Shown here piece by piece: positions 59,570-64,000 of a stretch of DNA of 64,000 nucleotides (positions within the stretch are counted from its first letter, which is position 1; each line of letters starts with the position of its first letter). A program made the position numbers and the translations under genes. The notes under the pieces were generated by a model, which was given only the letters and a program-made list of their open reading frames with translations, had not been told where the DNA came from and did not search any database. The stretch spans positions 94,559 through 158,558 of the forward strand of contig UPXS01000003.1 in the NCBI GenBank assembly GCA_900538355.1, read 5' to 3'. The DNA is from an uncultured Veillonella sp. (lineage in GTDB: Bacteria; Bacillota; Negativicutes; Veillonellales; Veillonellaceae).

Positions 59570-61234
59570 ATGTTTGCTATTCAAAAAGCTTATTTGGATG
59601 GCTCGTTGAGCAAAGATAAATGGAGCAATAATATTATTGCTGGTTTGGTGGTAGGGGTTGTAGCACTACCGTTAGCCATGGCCTTTGCTATTGCTAGTGG
59701 AGTTACGCCACAGGCAGGTATTTATACGGCAATTATTGCAGGTATATTTGTATCCTTATTTGGTGGTTCACCTGTGCAGATTGCAGGACCTACAGGGGCT
59801 TTTATCGTCCTATTAAGTAGTATAGTTGTAAACTATGGGGTTGAAGGTTTACAAATCGCTACTATGATGGCTGGTATTATGCTTATCTTAATGAGCGTAG
59901 CGAAGTTAGGTACAGTTATCCGATTTATTCCGGCTCCTGTTATTATGGGGTTTACAGCTGGTATTGGGGTTACGATTTGGGTTGGTCAATGGCCTTATTT
60001 CTTTGGATTTCCTCAATTACCTTATATGGCTCATTTTCATGAGAAATTGTGGGCTATGATTCAATCATTGCCAAACTCAGATTTACCAACATTGGGTATT
60101 GCCGTATTAAGTTTAGCTTTATTATTGATATTACCTAGAATTCCGTATGTCAAAAAAGTACCAGCTCCTATTGTGGCCATGGTTGTAGCTACTATTATTC
60201 AAGCTGTTTATCAATTTCCTAGTGTATTGACTATTGGTAGTGCTTTTGGCGGCATCCCGCAAGGTTTACCAGAATTCTCTATACCAATTTTAAGCTTTGA
60301 TAAAATATTAACTTTAATCGGACCTGCTTTTACCATTGCTATGCTGGGTGCAATAGAATCATTGTTATCTGCAGTTGTAGCAGATGGTATGAGTGGTACA
60401 AAGCATGAATCAAATACTGAGTTGTTTGGACAAGGACTGGCTAATATATTTGCCCCTTTATTTGGTGGTATTGCATCTACAGGAGCGATTGCGCGTACTG
60501 CTACCAATATTCGCCAAGGTGGTAATTCTCCATTGGCCGGTATCATTCATGCCATAACACTATGCATTATTTTGTTATTTTTAGCGCCTTATGCTGTTTA
60601 TATTCCGTTAGCATCAATGGCAGCCATTCTATTTGTTGTTGCCTATAATATGAGTGATGCGCCGCGATTTGTTCGCATGCTTGTTTTAGCGCCACGGCCA
60701 GATCAAGTCATTTTGCTGCTTACATTCTTTTTAACCATTTTTACAGACTTGGTTGTAGCTGTGAATGTAGGCGTTGTACTTGCTGTATTACAATTCATGC
60801 GTAAAATGGTTAATACTATTGACGTGCACGAAGCAAGTTGTGCTGAATTATCCGAGCAGATTAAACATGAAATTACAATACATCCTGATATCATGGTATA
60901 TACAGTAGAAGGTCCGTTATTTTTTGGTGCCATAAGCGCTTTTGATCGGGCATTAAATTCCATACATAAAGATCCTAAATATTTGATAATTCGTTTTGTG
61001 AAAGTACCATTTGTGGATTTAACGGGCTTGCGTATATTACGTAGTATCATCGAAGAACTCCAAAAGAGAGGTATTGAGGTGTTACTAAGTGATGTAAGTT
61101 ATGATATACGACGTGAAATGTACAAGTCTGATTTTTTAGATATTCTTGGTCGCCATCACATGTATCGAAAATTTGATAGTGCTCTTCACAAAGCTGAACA
61201 CGATTTGGCTTTATCAGAGGTGAAAGAAATATAA
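59570..61234 (+). CDS. SulP-family anion transporter with STAS domain
   Basis: The 554-residue protein has about 10-12 membrane segments. SulP motifs include NNIIAGLVVGVVALPLAMAF, AIASGVTPQAGIYTAIIAGI and FGGSPVQIAGPTGAFIVLLS. A cytoplasmic STAS domain at the C-terminus contains VEGPLFFGAISAFDRAL and FVKVPFVDLTGLRILRSIIE. The family carries sulfate, bicarbonate or other anions; the ion here is not known. I placed the start at ATG 59570 because AGAAAGAAG lies before it; upstream codons are a short unlikely extension. It precedes the SAM riboswitch-metK unit. Confidence 0.9.
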   Translation: MFAIQKAYLDGSLSKDKWSNNIIAGLVVGVVALPLAMAFAIASGVTPQAGIYTAIIAGIFVSLFGGSPVQIAGPTGAFIVLLSSIVVNYGVEGLQIATMMAGIMLILMSVAKLGTVIRFIPAPVIMGFTAGIGVTIWVGQWPYFFGFPQLPYMAHFHEKLWAMIQSLPNSDLPTLGIAVLSLALLLILPRIPYVKKVPAPIVAMVVATIIQAVYQFPSVLTIGSAFGGIPQGLPEFSIPILSFDKILTLIGPAFTIAMLGAIESLLSAVVADGMSGTKHESNTELFGQGLANIFAPLFGGIASTGAIARTATNIRQGGNSPLAGIIHAITLCIILLFLAPYAVYIPLASMAAILFVVAYNMSDAPRFVRMLVLAPRPDQVILLLTFFLTIFTDLVVAVNVGVVLAVLQFMRKMVNTIDVHEASCAELSEQIKHEITIHPDIMVYTVEGPLFFGAISAFDRALNSIHKDPKYLIIRFVKVPFVDLTGLRILRSIIEELQKRGIEVLLSDVSYDIRREMYKSDFLDILGRHHMYRKFDSALHKAEHDLALSEVKEI

Positions 61235-61241
61235 TAATGAC

Positions 61242-61270
61242 TTGCTTTATCAATGCAAATACACTATAAT
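61242..61270 (+). promoter_or_regulatory. Probable promoter of the SAM riboswitch-metK unit
   Basis: A consensus TATAAT at 61265-61270 stands 17 bases after a poor -35 box (TTGCTT at 61242-61247). The predicted transcript starts near 61277, just before the riboswitch. The -35 assignment is weak. Confidence 0.55.
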
Positions 61271-61278
61271 ATTTCTGT

Positions 61279-61416
61279 AACTCATCAAGAGTAGTGGAGG
61301 GATAGGCCCTGTGAAGCTACAGCAACCATTCCAAGAGGAAAAGGTGCTAATTCCTATGACAAATGTCGTTAGATGGGAGGGTCTCTCATGAGTACATGAG
61401 AGGCTTTTTTTCGTAT
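61279..61416 (+). promoter_or_regulatory. SAM-I (S-box) riboswitch controlling metK
   Basis: The conserved S-box is plain: CTCATCAAGAGTAGTGGAGG from 61281, then AGGCCCTGTGAAGCTACAGC and AACCATTCC, with AAAGGTGCTAATTCC and ATGGGAGGG after it. P1 forms between CTCATC (61281-61286) and GATGGG near 61372-61377. The expression platform is a terminator hairpin at 61381-61411 before the metK ribosome site. The expected logic (family knowledge) is that S-adenosylmethionine binding favours termination of metK transcription. Confidence 0.95.
61381..61411 (+). terminator. Riboswitch-controlled terminator upstream of metK
   Basis: GTCTCTCATG (61381-61390), loop AGTA, CATGAGAGGC (61395-61404), then T7. 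This is the off-state hairpin of the S-box. Confidence 0.92.
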
Positions 61417-61428
61417 TAGGAGGATAAA

Positions 61429-62619
61429 ATGGCTGAAAAACATATGTTTTTTACTTCTGAATCTGTTACTGAAGGCCATCCAGATAAAATAGCTGACCAA
61501 ATTTCTGATGCTGTTTTGGATGCGATTATTGAAAAAGATCCAACTGCTCGTGTAGCTTGTGAAACTTTAGTTACTACTGGTCTAGTTCATGTAGTAGGTG
61601 AAATTTCTACTAATACATATGTAGATATTCCTCGCATCGTACGTGATACAGTTCGTGAAATTGGTTATACACGTGCAAAATTTGGCTTTGACTGCGATAC
61701 TTGCGGTGTACTTGTTTCTATCGATGAACAATCTGCTGATATCGCTATGGGCGTAGATGAAGCTCTTGAATCTAAAGAGGGTAATGGTGAAGCACTAGAT
61801 AAAATTGGTGCTGGTGATCAAGGTATGATGTTTGGTTATGCATCTAATGAAACCCCTGAACTTATGCCTATGCCTATTTCTTTAGCTCATCGTTTGTCTC
61901 GTCGTCTTACAGAAGTTCGTAAAGATGGCACGTTAACATACCTTCGCCCAGATGGTAAAACTCAAGTTACTGTTGAATATGTTGATGGTAGACCAAAACG
62001 TATTGATACAATTGTTATTTCTACGCAACATAGCCCTGAAGTAACTCAAGATCAAATTAAAGCTGATTTAAAACGCTATGTTATCGACGCAGCATTGCCT
62101 GCTGAATTTGTTGATGAAAATACAAAATACTTCATCAACCCAACTGGCCGTTTCGTAATCGGTGGTCCTCATGGTGATGCTGGTTTGACTGGCCGTAAAA
62201 TCATCGTAGATACTTATGGCGGTATGGCTCGTCATGGCGGCGGTGCTTTCTCTGGTAAAGATCCATCTAAGGTAGACCGCTCTGCAGCATATGCTGCTCG
62301 TTATGTAGCTAAAAACGTTGTTGCAGCAGGTCTTGCTGATAAATGTGAAGTACAAGTTGCTTACGCAATCGGCGTTGCTCATCCTGTATCTATTTTAGTT
62401 GATACTTTTGGTACAGGCCATGTTGAGGAAACTAAAATTCAAGAACTCGTTAAGAAACATTTCGACCTTCGTCCAGCAGGTATTATTGAAATGCTTGATT
62501 TGTTAAAACCTCATTATCGCAAAACTGCAGCATATGGTCACTTTGGTAGAACTGATGTAGATTTACCTTGGGAACGTACTGACAAAGCAGCAATTTTAAA
62601 AGCTGAAGCTGGCTTATAA
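61429..62619 (+). CDS. metK: S-adenosylmethionine synthetase MetK
   Basis: The 396-residue enzyme has FFTSESVTEGHPDKIADQIS, DAVLDAIIEKDPTARVACET, GAGDQGMMFGYA and GGPHGDAGLTGRKIIVDTYG, with GGGAFSGKDPSKVDRSAAYA. It makes SAM from methionine and ATP. It is preceded by AGGAGG and by the SAM-I riboswitch, so it is feedback controlled by its product. It is followed by a terminator. Confidence 0.98.
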   Translation: MAEKHMFFTSESVTEGHPDKIADQISDAVLDAIIEKDPTARVACETLVTTGLVHVVGEISTNTYVDIPRIVRDTVREIGYTRAKFGFDCDTCGVLVSIDEQSADIAMGVDEALESKEGNGEALDKIGAGDQGMMFGYASNETPELMPMPISLAHRLSRRLTEVRKDGTLTYLRPDGKTQVTVEYVDGRPKRIDTIVISTQHSPEVTQDQIKADLKRYVIDAALPAEFVDENTKYFINPTGRFVIGGPHGDAGLTGRKIIVDTYGGMARHGGGAFSGKDPSKVDRSAAYAARYVAKNVVAAGLADKCEVQVAYAIGVAHPVSILVDTFGTGHVEETKIQELVKKHFDLRPAGIIEMLDLLKPHYRKTAAYGHFGRTDVDLPWERTDKAAILKAEAGL

Positions 62620-62622
62620 TAC

Positions 62623-62660
62623 AAAAGGTCTTAGTAGAATTTCTACTGAGACCTTTTATA
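62623..62660 (+). terminator. Intrinsic terminator of metK
   Basis: AAAAGGTC at 62623-62630 pairs with GACCTTTT at 62650-62657. The stem continues inward with AGTAGAA pairing to TTCTACT, giving about 15-17 bp. Only four T residues follow, so efficiency is uncertain. Confidence 0.8.
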
Positions 62661-62681
62661 ATAAATGAAAGGAAATAGTGT

Positions 62682-64000
62682 ATGCGTGTCGCAAAAGTTA
62701 TTATCAATAGACCTGCTAAACAACTTCATAAACCATTAAGTTACTTAATGCCTGAAAAGTTTGGGAATGTCTTACCTGGCACACGTGTACTTATTCCATT
62801 AGGCAATAGTCGTGAAGAGGGTATTCTAATTGGTTATGAAGAATTATTAGAACCCCCTGAATTTAAATTACGAAATATTGTTCAAGTATTAGACAATGAA
62901 CCGTGGTTTACCCCTGAAATGATGGACACTGCACGTCGTTTAAATGAATATTATTTATTCTCTTATGGCGATGCACTACGTTTGTTTACGGTTAATAAAA
63001 CCCTTAAATCCTATGAAGCGCCTAAGGAAGAGTGGCTTGTTGTTACGCCTGCTTTTTCTGTAGAACAATTTAGTGAGCGAAAAAAGAAGCAACGGGAATT
63101 GGCTAAATATTTACTTGAAGTAGGTGGTGCATCAAAAGCTTTATTATTGGCCAAAGGATTTTCACGTATGGTCATTAAACAAGTGAGTGAAGCTCAGGGG
63201 ATTACCATTGAATCTAGATTTAAAGCTACAAAGACTACCTTTGATGAACTGTTTACAGAAGAAGTAAATATACCATTAACTGATGCACAACAAGCGGTAT
63301 ATGAGCCTATTCAAAAGGCGATGAATTCACATCAACATAAAACCTTTTTATTGCATGGTGTAACAGGTAGTGGAAAAACGCAACTATATTTAAAAGCCAC
63401 AGCAAAATGTATAAGTCAAGATAAGACGGCTATTATACTGGTTCCAGAAATTATTCTGACAGATCAAATTGTACGGCGCTTTGTAGAAACCTTTGGTGAT
63501 GAAGTTGTAGTATTTCATAGTAAATTGACGGTCCAACAACGCAATAATAACTGGGAGCGGTTACGTCGTAAGGATAGTCATATTATTATTGGTGCCCGAT
63601 CAGCAGTTTTTGCTCCTGCAGAGGATATTGGTCTTATCGTAGTCGATGAAGAACATGATACATCTTATAAGCAAGAGGATATGGTTCGTTACCATGCGAG
63701 AAATGTTGCATTATGGCGTGGAGAAGCACATGGTTGTCCTGTTATATTAGGCTCTGCTACACCATCAGTTATTTCCTATTATAAAGCTAAGCAAGGGGAG
63801 TATCATTTGCTTGAGTTGCCACATCGTATTTTTGAACAACCGATGCCAAAGGTAACGATTGTTGATATGAAGGAAGAAATTCTTCATGGCAACTATTCTG
63901 TTTTTTCTGATGCTATGAGTAGCTTGATTCAAAAAACATTGAATGAACATAATCAAATGATTATTCTTTTGAATAGACGTGGTTACAATACCTTTGTTAT
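62682..64000 (+). CDS. priA: Primosomal replication protein N' (PriA helicase), 3' end outside window
   Basis: The frame is open from ATG 62682 (GAAAGGAA upstream) to the window end, about 440 codons. The N-terminal DNA-binding domain begins MRVAKVIINRPAKQLHKPLS and has GTRVLIPLGNSREEG. The helicase core has LLHGVTGSGKTQLYLKATAK near residue 225, AIILVPEIILTDQIVRRF, IIIGARSAVFAPAEDIGLIV and DEEHDTSYKQED near residue 322. ILGSATPSVISYYKA follows. PriA restarts stalled replication forks. The zinc-binding region and C-terminus lie beyond 64000. Confidence 0.96.
   Translation, partial: MRVAKVIINRPAKQLHKPLSYLMPEKFGNVLPGTRVLIPLGNSREEGILIGYEELLEPPEFKLRNIVQVLDNEPWFTPEMMDTARRLNEYYLFSYGDALRLFTVNKTLKSYEAPKEEWLVVTPAFSVEQFSERKKKQRELAKYLLEVGGASKALLLAKGFSRMVIKQVSEAQGITIESRFKATKTTFDELFTEEVNIPLTDAQQAVYEPIQKAMNSHQHKTFLLHGVTGSGKTQLYLKATAKCISQDKTAIILVPEIILTDQIVRRFVETFGDEVVVFHSKLTVQQRNNNWERLRRKDSHIIIGARSAVFAPAEDIGLIVVDEEHDTSYKQEDMVRYHARNVALWRGEAHGCPVILGSATPSVISYYKAKQGEYHLLELPHRIFEQPMPKVTIVDMKEEILHGNYSVFSDAMSSLIQKTLNEHNQMIILLNRRGYNTFV

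Overview
This window is a low-GC, gene-dense piece of chromosome, read almost entirely on the + strand. It looks like a Negativicutes genome, most likely Veillonella or a close relative (inference). The gene sets are Firmicutes-like: nusA-ylxR-ylxQ-infB-rbfA, scpAB, remA, yloC, cvfB, rqcH and ftsEX beside an M23 hydrolase. They sit alongside a lipid A-type phosphoethanolamine transferase, which suggests a Gram-negative envelope. An IspH-S1 fusion and a chorismate mutase-shikimate kinase fusion add to the picture. I see no insertion sequence, prophage, CRISPR array or toxin-antitoxin system; nearly all of the window is core housekeeping sequence.

Layout. 1-10235 is a tight operon for translation, RNA and cofactor functions (nusA end, ylxR, ylxQ, infB, rbfA, nrnA-like, truB, ribF, aroH-aroK fusion, recD2, comF). 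10285-14773 is the most accessory-looking part: a convergent HD-GYP-like gene, an AT-rich spacer, a free-standing structured RNA gene of about 230 nt, a polar amino acid ABC transporter and a cold-shock gene. 14876-19354 holds hpf, secA and prfB. 19363-23206 is an envelope group (DUF2993, DUF5693, csaB). 23240-25008 is a split transketolase. 25023-28932 is ftsE-ftsX-M23 hydrolase-ctpA. 28950-36718 covers obgE, yhbY, proB, proA, a tiny membrane protein, nadD, yqeK, an LCP protein, rsfS and cvfB. 36724-40173 has trkA-trkH and a metallo-beta-lactamase hydrolase. A five-tRNA operon (Asp, Phe, Gly, Cys, Leu) follows, then DUF523 and a convergent phosphoethanolamine transferase. 43293-49708 runs scpA-scpB-rluB-flavoprotein-cmk-plsC-ispH/rpsA. 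49823-54349 holds der, plsY, gpsA, rsmD, coaD and a coiled-coil protein. rqcH is convergent. 56234-61234 holds yloC, remA, gmk, rpoZ, coaBC and a SulP transporter. A SAM-I riboswitch then precedes metK, and priA is cut by the window end.

The most interesting signal is the RNA gene at about 11337-11570. It has its own near-consensus promoter, several internal helices including a possible pseudoknot, and a strong terminator. It lies between comF and hpf (raiA), the neighbourhood that I recall for the raiA noncoding RNA class. Other points worth checking are a prfB programmed frameshift site that uses UAA instead of UGA, a strong intrinsic terminator hairpin inside the comF reading frame, an unannotated 49-residue membrane protein overlapping both proA and nadD, and inverted repeats around the hpf and secA promoters. 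All family assignments come from motif reading only; no database search was run.
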